From NCBI GenBank assembly GCA_030635005.1, contig DAOVZS010000003.1:1-27855 (forward strand): 27,855 bases of DNA, in the 5' to 3' direction. Positions 17,080 to 23,886 of this stretch are shown piece after piece (position 1 is the stretch's first letter; each line of letters begins with the position of its first letter). Below the pieces are notes generated by a model that was given only the letters and a program-made list of their open reading frames with translations, had not been told where the DNA came from and made no database searches. A program made the translations under genes and the position numbers. This DNA is from Thiomargarita sp. (GTDB lineage: Bacteria; Pseudomonadota; Gammaproteobacteria; Beggiatoales; Beggiatoaceae).

Positions 17080-18399
17080 TTAGTTAAAACGTAACCATGC
17101 CATAAACCGTTGCATAAATTCTGGTAAGCGTACAAATAAAAACACAGCCACTACAACATTTAACACACCTAAACTCAAAAATATTTGCGGAATGCTGAAA
17201 CCAATATGCAACATCATTACAGTACTTAATGCTGAAATAACCATAAATAAAGCATTTAGCATATTATTGGCAGCAATAATCTGGGCACGACGATGATAAG
17301 CGCTGCGTTGTTGCACCATGGCACTTAAGGGTACTGTGTAAAATCCACCAAACAAGCCCACTAACGCCAAATCAACCAAAATACGTCCACTTCCCGAAAC
17401 ATCTAAAAATTGTATTGCCGTCATTTCACCGGGGGGGAGAGATAAAGCAACAAAAGACTGACTTGCAAAATAAAGATCAATAGAAAATACTGTCATCCCT
17501 ATTGCTCCCAAAGGCACTAATCCCAATTCAATTTTTCCCCTTGATAGGGTGTCACACAACATCGCCCCCAATCCAATGCCAATTGAAAACATCGTTAATA
17601 ATAAGGTGACAACCTCATTATTCCCCCCAAGAACTGTTTTACTATAGGCAGGAACTTGTGATAAATAGGTTGCACCCATAAACCAAAACCAAGATATTGC
17701 AATGATACCTATCAGTACACTGCGTTTTTCCATCGCATATGTCATTAACTTGAATATTTGCGTCGCCATATTCCAATTAATTTTAAGGTCAGGAGAGGCC
17801 GCTTCTGCTATCGGAATAAAGCGACTAGACATAAAGCCTAATAATGCTAATATCACCACTATACTTGCAATGATAAGAGGTCCATAGCCTTGTATTGAGA
17901 TTAAGATACCGCCAACCATCGTACCCAGCAAGATAGCGACAAATGTCCCCATAGCAATCAAACCATTGCCCCCTGTTAATTCCTGTTCAGATAAATGTTG
18001 TGGCAAGATACTATATTTAAGTGGCCCAAATAAACTGGATTGCGTCCCCATTAAAAATAACAAAATAATCAACATCAAGGTATTTTCAAATAAAAATCCA
18101 ATAATAGCAAAAGACATGATCATTATTTCAAGGATTTTAACACGTCGTATCAGCATGGATTTTTCATATTTATCGGCAAATTGCCCAGCTGTTGCGGAAA
18201 ATAAAAAAAAGGGCATAATAAAAATCCCCGCACTTAGCGTAACAATGATATTAGTATCAAACCCATACCACGTACTCCCTTGAAAGATAATGAGGATGAT
18301 CAGTGCATTTTTATAGACATTATCATTAAAAGCACCTAGAAATTGTGTCCAAAATAGAGGGGAAAAGTGACGACTCTGAAATAATTGAAATTGGCTCAT
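17080..18399 (-). CDS. MFS transporter, lysophospholipid transporter LplT-like
   Basis: This 439-residue inner-membrane protein has about 12 hydrophobic helices. The N-terminal motif FWTQFLGAFNDNVYKNALIIL and AGQFADKYEKSMLIRR (loop 2-3) are characteristic of the LplT/Aas-associated MFS branch that flips lysophospholipids inward. SLFGPLKYSILPQHL is another family segment. In many genomes this transporter is fused or adjacent to an acyltransferase and acyl-ACP synthetase (aas); neither is seen here, so the substrate is uncertain. It is first in the operon with hemB and divergent from the zinc-ribbon gene. A C7 run on its coding strand (17431-17437) encodes the LPPGE segment. Confidence 0.82.
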   Translation of the reverse strand: MSQFQLFQSRHFSPLFWTQFLGAFNDNVYKNALIILIIFQGSTWYGFDTNIIVTLSAGIFIMPFFLFSATAGQFADKYEKSMLIRRVKILEIMIMSFAIIGFLFENTLMLIILLFLMGTQSSLFGPLKYSILPQHLSEQELTGGNGLIAMGTFVAILLGTMVGGILISIQGYGPLIIASIVVILALLGFMSSRFIPIAEAASPDLKINWNMATQIFKLMTYAMEKRSVLIGIIAISWFWFMGATYLSQVPAYSKTVLGGNNEVVTLLLTMFSIGIGLGAMLCDTLSRGKIELGLVPLGAIGMTVFSIDLYFASQSFVALSLPPGEMTAIQFLDVSGSGRILVDLALVGLFGGFYTVPLSAMVQQRSAYHRRAQIIAANNMLNALFMVISALSTVMMLHIGFSIPQIFLSLGVLNVVVAVFLFVRLPEFMQRFMAWLRFN

Positions 18400-18405
18400 A
18401 GTGAC

Positions 18406-18435
18406 TTGAAAAAAGTATCATATAAGGCTTATAAT
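18406..18435 (+). promoter_or_regulatory. Sigma70-type promoter for the zinc-ribbon gene
   Basis: TTGAAA (18406-18411) and a perfect TATAAT (18430-18435) are spaced by 18 bp. The gene starts at 18468 with AGGA 9 bp upstream of the ATG. The predicted leader is about 26 nt. Its closeness to consensus suggests strong, constitutive expression. Confidence 0.78.
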
Positions 18436-18467
18436 ATAATATTATAAACATTTTTAGGAAAATAACG

Positions 18468-18827
18468 ATGTTACATCAACAACACTTTTTAGAAAAGATA
18501 ACTAAAAAACGAAGGCAAAAAAAATCATTATCACAACTCAGAGGGTTAAAAAAAGAACATTATTGCCCGCTTCCGTGTTCTAAAGTATTAGAACAAGGTT
18601 TAGAAAATGGCAAATACCTTCATACTGAAATTGGATTAGAAATGCGTTGTACTAAATGTAAACAATATTGGCCCGCAGATACTGAATTTTTTTATGTTGA
18701 TAATGCTAGTGCGACTGGATTAATGCGTATTTGCATTGGATGTGCAGAAGATTATCGTCAACATCGTAAATTTGATTTAGCTCAATTTGATTTTATGTTA
18801 TCAACTTACGATGAAAAATATGCTTAA
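18468..18827 (+). CDS. Small zinc-ribbon protein of unknown function
   Basis: I do not recognise a named family for this 119-residue protein. Residues 1-30 are very basic (ITKKRRQKKSLSQLRGLKK), followed by a possible extra Cys pair (YCPLPCSK). Then comes a CxxC...CxxC zinc ribbon (MRCTKCKQYWPADTEFFY, then RICIGCAEDYRQ). That spacing resembles ribbons in HNH-type and phage-associated proteins, but no HNH residues follow. The basic start suggests nucleic-acid binding. A strong promoter and a good ribosome-binding site (AGGA) support a real gene. It is monocistronic, followed by a GC stem-loop at 18861-18884. Confidence 0.75.
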   Translation: MLHQQHFLEKITKKRRQKKSLSQLRGLKKEHYCPLPCSKVLEQGLENGKYLHTEIGLEMRCTKCKQYWPADTEFFYVDNASATGLMRICIGCAEDYRQHRKFDLAQFDFMLSTYDEKYA

Positions 18828-18860
18828 AATTTAACATTTTAAAATATTTTAGATTGTGAT

Positions 18861-18884
18861 TACCCCCTCTTCTTAGGGGGGGTA
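18861..18884. terminator. GC stem-loop between convergent genes, possible weak terminator
   Basis: TACCCCC (18861-18867) pairs with GGGGGTA (18878-18884) around a 10-nt loop, in the 64-bp gap between two convergent genes. Neither side has a run of T residues, so it is not a textbook rho-independent terminator, but its position suits a bidirectional stop. The G7 run (18876-18882) allows register slippage of the stem. A perfect palindrome GGTATATACC (18881-18890) overlaps its end. Confidence 0.45.
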
Positions 18885-18891
18885 TATACCA

Positions 18892-19746
18892 TTACCTCAA
18901 AAAACTAATATACATTTTCACCGTATTATCCATTGCCTTTAATAATGCCATATTTTTATGATCCAGTATCAGTAATGCCTCTTGAGAAAGCGTATTCTGA
19001 TTCAAAAGCAGCTTATATTTACTCCAAATCTTGATCACAGCTTTTAACTTACTACGAATAGCCCCATTTTTTGTTCTAACAAGACGCAATTGTTTGTTTC
19101 CATTTAAAAGTCCATGTAAGGTATGTTCAAACTGCTGCATGGTTTGTGTCATCTTTTTCTTATTTTCGTCAACTGCAATACCATTTTCAACTAATAAAAA
19201 CTCCTTTATCATCTTTTGTGTCAACATTCTTTGTTTACCCATCAAATTTATGGTCAATGCTTGTGTCTTTGAGAATGTGATTTCATCTGATTTTTCGTAT
19301 AAATTTAAAGCTTTATTAAGGTTTTCAAAAAGGGGCATATTTTGATCAGCAATCTTTTTCAGTACTGTCAGAGAGGTATCACCGGCTAATACAGCTTTTA
19401 TATGGGTACGAAATTCTTGCCACAAATCATTGACAACATTAAGTTGTTGTATTATATCAGGTTTATCACTTTTGAGTAAATGTAGTTGCTTATCACCATT
19501 CATCAAACCTTGCAATGTTCTGTCAAAAATGTACAGTGTTTTTTGGAGATGATATTGATGCTTTTTAATATCAACACCTTTCGCAATTAATAGCACTTCC
19601 TTACACATTTGTTGCGTATACATTCTTTGTTTACCAAACAAATGGAGACTCATACTCCATTCTAAAGATGTTCCAGCATAACTATTAGCACAAAGAGCGA
19701 TAATAGCCAAAAAGATAAATTTTCGGATTATTGTTTGATTCATCAC
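18892..19746 (-). CDS. Exported protein with two tandem PilJ-type sensor domains
   Basis: This 284-residue protein has a signal peptide (about 1-24, ending ANSYA). Two repeats of the PilJ N-terminal (type IV pili methyl-accepting transducer) domain follow. The first, at about 33-155, has HLFGKQRMYTQQMCKEVLLI, then LMNGDKQLHLL. The second, at about 165-284, has NLMGKQRMLTQKMIKEFLLV, then LLNGNKQLRLV. The GKQRM motif resembles the P-box of NarX/NarQ nitrate sensors, so a small anion or related ligand is possible. There is no transmembrane helix after the signal, no HAMP and no signalling domain, so the output partner is unknown. A good AGGA site precedes the ATG. It lies next to the NO-type cluster but is separated from it by a terminator. 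Confidence 0.82.
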   Translation of the reverse strand: MMNQTIIRKFIFLAIIALCANSYAGTSLEWSMSLHLFGKQRMYTQQMCKEVLLIAKGVDIKKHQYHLQKTLYIFDRTLQGLMNGDKQLHLLKSDKPDIIQQLNVVNDLWQEFRTHIKAVLAGDTSLTVLKKIADQNMPLFENLNKALNLYEKSDEITFSKTQALTINLMGKQRMLTQKMIKEFLLVENGIAVDENKKKMTQTMQQFEHTLHGLLNGNKQLRLVRTKNGAIRSKLKAVIKIWSKYKLLLNQNTLSQEALLILDHKNMALLKAMDNTVKMYISFLR

Positions 19747-19793
19747 TTTATTTCCTTTTAAATCTTTTAAATAGACAATAAATATTTTAACAG

Positions 19794-19827
19794 AAAAAAA
19801 AATCCAGGGGTAACAACCCTTGGATTT
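19794..19827 (-). terminator. Rho-independent terminator of the hemerythrin/DUF2249/NnrS-like operon
   Basis: On the minus strand, a 12-bp stem (19827-19816 with 19811-19800, including one G-T pair, 4-nt loop) runs straight into a T-tract of nine (A9 on the plus strand, 19794-19802). It starts 13 bp after the stop codon of the 19841-21151 gene. This is a textbook terminator on the minus strand and separates that operon from the PilJ-domain gene. Confidence 0.88.
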
Positions 19828-19840
19828 ATTAAGTATTAAA

Positions 19841-21151
19841 TTATTGCATCTGATGTGTCACAGACTGATACAGCCATACTGCTTGATACAGGTTATAAGT
19901 CAACAACAAAAATGAACAAAAGAATACAATGCTTGCTGCTTGACTTAAAATAAAAGGCCATTGTACAGCCCCTATTAATAATCCCAATGCACTACAATAA
20001 ACCCAAAATTGACGACGTGCGAGTTTATCAGGGATAATTTGTTTCATGTTGGGGGTTTTCACAATCTTGACAGGATTAATAATTTCTAATTGTTGATTTT
20101 GTAAATGAAGCCATATCAAAAAAGGGACAATTTTATATAACATACCTTGGATCACAGAAAATGCAAAACCTGCTAGAAATAACACCACTACCAGTATTGG
20201 GGAGAATATTTTCACGGGTGAAAAGAGACTGATGACCCATAAAATAACACTTAATAATAAACACACCATACCCAGTCGCCAATAATTAAGCGTAATATCA
20301 GGTACCGAGCGTAAACGTTGCGCTTGCAGCTTTAATGTCATAATGGCAAAAACACTGAATCCTAATCCTATTAAGCCTAACAGTATTTGTGGTATAATAA
20401 CAGAGATTTTATGCAATTCCGATAACATGTACAACGGTGTCCAAATAATTAAACTCATAAAAATCAATGGAATAAACCACGGCGTGACCGCTGGGGGATA
20501 ATGAGGTGTAATTTGAAACATGGGGACTACTTGATAAGCAATGCCTATTAATAATAAGCCTATCCAACCGATTAATCCCCAAGTTAAATGGAGATCCGTT
20601 AAAATAGTCGGAAAGGGTAATACGATGTGATAGCCAAATATCAGACCTAAAGCAAGCCCAATCACTGCTGTCACGAACAAAGAAATCACGGATAAGCGTA
20701 TCGCTGTAATAATAGGATTTTGTGCTTTTAAACGTATTAAGCAATAGCCTAAAATACTGATAAAGCCTAAAAAAGCACCGCCTAATAAAACAAGCGCAGT
20801 ACGCATCATCCCTGTTGATCCTGTTAAAAATCCACCGACTAAACTCAAAGTGCCTAAAGTGAGTAAAATATGAATCGTTGTGCTGACAAGCATGGGACGT
20901 GGTAGGGGTGCAATGACTAATATAGGTAATAATTGTTGTAATGCCCCAAACATCACCATTGTAATAAATCCCAAAGTGACCAAGTGCGTGAGTGCTAAGG
21001 TATTGGGCGTCCAACGATTCATAAATATATAAGATCCCTCTGTATATAACAATACACAGGCTAATAAACCAAATAGGGGCGCTGTCAGGAAAAAACGTAG
21101 CGGAACAGATAAGGGCGGTGTTTGATCTAAGGCAAGAAAAGCAGTATTCAT
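19841..21151 (-). CDS. Polytopic membrane protein, NnrS / heme-copper-oxidase subunit I-like
   Basis: This 436-residue protein has about 12 transmembrane helices and almost no soluble domains. Conserved-looking histidines sit in or near helices: LALTHLVTLGFITMVMFGAL, TDLHLTWGLIGW and VPFLIWLHLQ. Such proteins occur in NnrS-containing, denitrification-linked clusters and resemble the oxidase subunit I fold; NnrS itself is a heme-copper membrane protein linked to nitric-oxide stress. I cannot decide between NnrS proper and a sister family. It is the third gene of a minus-strand operon after hemerythrin and DUF2249, overlapping the latter by 4 bp, which supports a role in NO or low-oxygen response. 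A terminator follows. Confidence 0.7.
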   Translation of the reverse strand: MNTAFLALDQTPPLSVPLRFFLTAPLFGLLACVLLYTEGSYIFMNRWTPNTLALTHLVTLGFITMVMFGALQQLLPILVIAPLPRPMLVSTTIHILLTLGTLSLVGGFLTGSTGMMRTALVLLGGAFLGFISILGYCLIRLKAQNPIITAIRLSVISLFVTAVIGLALGLIFGYHIVLPFPTILTDLHLTWGLIGWIGLLLIGIAYQVVPMFQITPHYPPAVTPWFIPLIFMSLIIWTPLYMLSELHKISVIIPQILLGLIGLGFSVFAIMTLKLQAQRLRSVPDITLNYWRLGMVCLLLSVILWVISLFSPVKIFSPILVVVLFLAGFAFSVIQGMLYKIVPFLIWLHLQNQQLEIINPVKIVKTPNMKQIIPDKLARRQFWVYCSALGLLIGAVQWPFILSQAASIVFFCSFLLLTYNLYQAVWLYQSVTHQMQ

Positions 21152-21420
21152 TTTGGATGTTTTGAGGTATTTTCTTGCACTAATTTTGCAGCCGTCGTAT
21201 CACGATCACGCCAAATAAAGAGTTCAATAGGGACTTGCTTGCCCGCTTGCATATGCCACGTATAACCTTTTTTTGTTAATATTGGAAACAGGGGTTCAGG
21301 AGTCATACGGTGTAATACATGCAAATATTCGCCAGATTTGATTTTTGGAATAGATGCTAAAATACGTTCTAAAGGTTCACAGGGCTCTAATTGGCTCACA
21401 TCTAGGATATTAGGGGTCAT
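21148..21420 (-). CDS. DUF2249 domain protein
   Basis: A single-domain 90-residue protein of the DUF2249 family. Motifs are ILDVSQLEPCEPLERILASI, YLHVLHRMTPEPLFPILTKKGY and the ending PIELFIWR. DUF2249 is often found fused or adjacent to hemerythrin and in denitrification gene clusters; its biochemical role is not settled, though it has a TusA-like fold. It overlaps both neighbours by 4 bp (ATGA) in the order hemerythrin, DUF2249, membrane protein, so the three are translationally coupled. Confidence 0.88.
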   Translation of the reverse strand: MTPNILDVSQLEPCEPLERILASIPKIKSGEYLHVLHRMTPEPLFPILTKKGYTWHMQAGKQVPIELFIWRDRDTTAAKLVQENTSKHPK

Positions 21421-21854
21421 TGATCTCCCGCCATCTTCTCAATAATAGGGGCGGTGTCTTCTTGTAACATTTTATCTGTCATGGGATACAGCATTTGCTC
21501 CTCTTTGGCATTATGTTGTCGCATTAACATGAGTAATGTTTCAGATAATCCCAAATATTGTTCACGATCTTGCTGAGTGAGATACTCTTGCATTTCAGCA
21601 AAAACCTGACGCATTTGTTGATGCTCCATCTGCATCATACGGGTAGGTCCCCCGTTGTGACCTGTGCGTTTCCGAAAAGCAGGAAATAGGATATCTTCTT
21701 CTATTGAAAAATGCCGTTCCATTCCAGTAATGAAAGTATTCACATCTGTTGTGGCGCGTTCCCATTGACTTTTAGCAACACTTTCTTCTGCTTGAGCAAA
21801 TAATTGATCACAACGTGCGTGATCACGACTGAATGTTTGCGTAATTGTTGTCAT
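21417..21854 (-). CDS. Hemerythrin HHE-domain protein
   Basis: A 145-residue four-helix protein expected to bind a non-heme di-iron centre, used in bacteria for O2 or NO binding or repair of damaged iron sites. Candidate ligands are His12, Asp16, His48, Glu52, His78, His114 and Glu118, in SRDHARCDQLF, ERHFSIEEDILFPAF, MEHQQMRQVF and RQHNAKEEQMLYPM. It is first in the operon with DUF2249 and the NnrS-like gene. A consensus promoter with a palindrome between its boxes lies at 21904-21932, and a weak GGTAA precedes the ATG. Divergence from a Dnr-like regulator points to NO-linked control. Confidence 0.9.
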   Translation of the reverse strand: MTTITQTFSRDHARCDQLFAQAEESVAKSQWERATTDVNTFITGMERHFSIEEDILFPAFRKRTGHNGGPTRMMQMEHQQMRQVFAEMQEYLTQQDREQYLGLSETLLMLMRQHNAKEEQMLYPMTDKMLQEDTAPIIEKMAGDQ

Positions 21855-21903
21855 CGTCTATTACCGTTAATATCATTAAGTTCTAAAATAAGAATATAAT
21901 TAT

Positions 21904-21932
21904 ATTATAACGTGATCTTATTATCACGTCAA
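21904..21932 (-). promoter_or_regulatory. Sigma70-type promoter of the hemerythrin operon
   Basis: On the minus strand, TTGACG (21932-21927) and a perfect TATAAT (21909-21904) are separated by 17 bp. Transcription would start near 21897, about 43 nt before the hemerythrin ATG. The spacer is filled by the palindrome at 21910-21929. Confidence 0.78.
21910..21929. promoter_or_regulatory. Palindromic operator in the hemerythrin/Dnr intergenic region
   Basis: ACGTGAT (21910-21916) and ATCACGT (21923-21929) form perfect 7-bp arms around CTTATT. The site sits between the -35 and -10 boxes of the hemerythrin promoter and 21 bp before the regulator's ATG. Its geometry (TGAT, 6 nt, ATCA) is 2 bp wider than the FNR/DNR consensus (TTGAT, 4 nt, ATCAA), so it may belong to another regulator type. 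Its position predicts repression. Confidence 0.65.
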
Positions 21933-21950
21933 ACGCATTTAAATATTATC

Positions 21951-22664
21951 ATGCATTATGAACCCTATCCTTCTGAAATGGATGATGAACTCCGAAAATT
22001 GTATCTATTTTCTTGTATTAACGATGAACAATTCAATCAAATTAAACAATCACTACGTTATGTCACGCTCACAGAAGGGGAATATCTCTTTAAACATGGT
22101 CAACATGCTGAGCGTTTTTTCATGGTAAAAGAGGGATTTGTGAAACTTCTCCGTCTGTCTAAAGAAGGCTCGGAGAAAGTATTTGAAGTGATTTCGCCGA
22201 ATCAATTTTTTGCCGAAGCCATCATGTTTATGCCGAAATCAAAGTATCCTGTCACTGCACAAGCGATTGGAAATTGCACATTGTTGTGTTTTGATAATAA
22301 GACTTTTATTAAAATTCTTAAAGAGTCTTCAGAAACGTGTTTTCGACTCATGTCTCTCATGAGTAAATATTTGCATTTATGGTTGAATGAAATTGATAAT
22401 CTCACCTTACAAAATGCGACTTATCGTTTAATCAATTACTTGCTGTATCAAATTCCTATTCATGAACAAGAACAGTATGAATTTCAATTTCCAATTCCTA
22501 AAAATGTGATTGCCTCACGCATTTCGATTAAGCCTGAAACCTTTTCACGTATTTTACATGATCTGAGTAATGAAGGTTTAATTATGGTGAAAGGTAAAAC
22601 AATCAATATTTATAATGTTGAAAAGCTCCGTGTGTATTCTATTAATATGCCGCAGCATAAGTGA
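21951..22664 (+). CDS. Crp/Fnr-family transcriptional regulator, Dnr-like
   Basis: This 237-residue regulator has a cyclic-nucleotide-binding-like sensor domain (about 15-125: EGEYLFKHGQHAERFFMVKE, FVKLLRLSKEGSEKVFEV, FAEAIMFM), a long dimer helix (TLQNATYRLINYLL) and a winged helix-turn-helix (about 183-225: NVIASRISIKPETFSRILHDL). These segments closely resemble P. aeruginosa DNR, a heme-dependent NO sensor. It lacks the N-terminal cysteine cluster of FNR. I chose the ATG at 21951; a GTG at 21912 would add 13 residues and start inside the palindrome. It is divergent from the hemerythrin operon, its likely target. A NO-sensing role is inferred. Confidence 0.85.
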   Translation: MHYEPYPSEMDDELRKLYLFSCINDEQFNQIKQSLRYVTLTEGEYLFKHGQHAERFFMVKEGFVKLLRLSKEGSEKVFEVISPNQFFAEAIMFMPKSKYPVTAQAIGNCTLLCFDNKTFIKILKESSETCFRLMSLMSKYLHLWLNEIDNLTLQNATYRLINYLLYQIPIHEQEQYEFQFPIPKNVIASRISIKPETFSRILHDLSNEGLIMVKGKTINIYNVEKLRVYSINMPQHK

Positions 22665-22680
22665 GTACTGCTTCTATCGT

Positions 22681-23880
22681 TTATCTGACTAATTGATTTA
22701 ATTCAAAAATAGGCATGAGAATCGCTAACACAATTGTTAATACAATGCCCCCCATTAACAAAATAAGCAAAGGTTCAAATAATCCCAACATCACTGCAAT
22801 TAAGGTTTCAAGTTCTCTTTCCTGCATGATAGCAGCACGTTCTAACATATTTTCCAGTTTGCCGCCTGCTTCACCGCTGGCAATTAAATGTAAAGTCATC
22901 GGTGGAAATAAACCACTTTGTGTTAATGCAACATATAGACTACTCCCCTCTCGAACCTTTTGGGTTGCTTCTTCAACCGCGTGACGTATGGGAATATTAG
23001 AAATAACTTGAGCTGTAATGTGTAAGGCTTCTACCATAGGGACGCCACTCTCAGTTAAAATACTGAGAGTGCGTGTAAAACGTGCAATATTAGCCCCACG
23101 TTCTAAACGAGAAATTAAAGGCAGTTGCAATAATATGCGGTGAAAAGTTTCTAACGGTTTGTCAAATTGTAATATATAGCGCAATCCTCCGATTATGCCC
23201 ATCAATAAAAACAATAACCATATGCCCCAATTCTGCAAAAAATCGCTTAACGCAATCAGCGTGCGTGTCAACCAAGGCAATTCTTGATTAATATGCGTAA
23301 AGACTTGTACTACTTGGGGGACGACATACGCTAATAATCCAACCACGACTAAAATGGCAACAGTCGTTAATAAGGCGGGATAAAATAACGCTAATAGGGT
23401 TTTATGTTGGAGATATTGACGATTTTCTGTGTAATCAGCAAGGCGTTCTAATACTAAATCTAAATGTCCAGATTTCTCTCCTGCTGCCACAGTTGCACAA
23501 TATACTGGGGGAAAAACGTTGGGAAAGTCACTTAAACCATGCTCAAAACTATGACCTTCTAATATTCGAGATCGAACCGCTAACAATAAACTTTTTAAAC
23601 GTGGTTTTTCAGCTTGTTCTGAAATCGCACGCAATGCCTCTTCTAAAGCCAAACCAGATCGTATTAAAGTGGCCAATTGACGTGTAATAATGGCTAAATC
23701 TGTTGCACTAATAGAAGTACGACGCGGTTGATTTGCAGGCTGAATCACTGGATTAATTGACAATGGCGTTAAACTTTGTTCACGCAATTGTTGACGAATT
23801 TGTCGCGGTGTATCCCCTTCTAGTACCCCTTTTTGAGTACGTCCTTTTTTATCTAAGGCAATATATTCAAAAGCACTCAT
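22681..23880 (-). CDS. gspF: Type II secretion inner-membrane platform protein GspF
   Basis: GspF is the polytopic platform protein of the general secretion pathway that works with the GspE ATPase and GspL/M. The 399-residue product starts SAFEYIALDKKGRTQKGVLE, the GspF form rather than PilC. It has two T2SSF repeats (about 65-190 and 265-390) with transmembrane helices near 165-190, 215-237 and 365-392, and motifs ATLIRSGLALEEAL, AAGEKSGHLD, TLSILTESGVPMVEAL and ASGEAGGKLENML. It lies 6 bp downstream of the tviB-like gene, an unusual partner, with no other gsp gene in view, so the T2SS genes are scattered. It is convergent with the Dnr-like gene. Confidence 0.92.
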   Translation of the reverse strand: MSAFEYIALDKKGRTQKGVLEGDTPRQIRQQLREQSLTPLSINPVIQPANQPRRTSISATDLAIITRQLATLIRSGLALEEALRAISEQAEKPRLKSLLLAVRSRILEGHSFEHGLSDFPNVFPPVYCATVAAGEKSGHLDLVLERLADYTENRQYLQHKTLLALFYPALLTTVAILVVVGLLAYVVPQVVQVFTHINQELPWLTRTLIALSDFLQNWGIWLLFLLMGIIGGLRYILQFDKPLETFHRILLQLPLISRLERGANIARFTRTLSILTESGVPMVEALHITAQVISNIPIRHAVEEATQKVREGSSLYVALTQSGLFPPMTLHLIASGEAGGKLENMLERAAIMQERELETLIAVMLGLFEPLLILLMGGIVLTIVLAILMPIFELNQLVR

Positions 23881-23886
23881 AATTCA

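Noticed and set aside
20409..21014. 201-residue open frame on the minus strand inside the NnrS-like gene
   Set aside because: It is a shadow in another frame of a convincing 12-helix protein; its His/Tyr/Ser-rich composition matches no family I know.
21818..21827. CGTGATCACG palindrome within the start of the hemerythrin gene as a second operator
   Set aside because: It shares half-sites with the operator but encodes the conserved Arg-Asp-His of the iron site, so coding constraint explains it.
21910..21929. Palindrome as a standard FNR/DNR or CRP site
   Set aside because: Half-site spacing is 2 bp wider than TTGAT-4-ATCAA and also wider than the TGTGA-6-TCACA layout, so I do not assign it to either.
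21912..21950. GTG start at 21912 for the Dnr-like regulator
   Set aside because: It lies inside the palindrome and promoter of the divergent operon and adds 13 residues unlike the family; ATG 21951 gives a length close to DNR.
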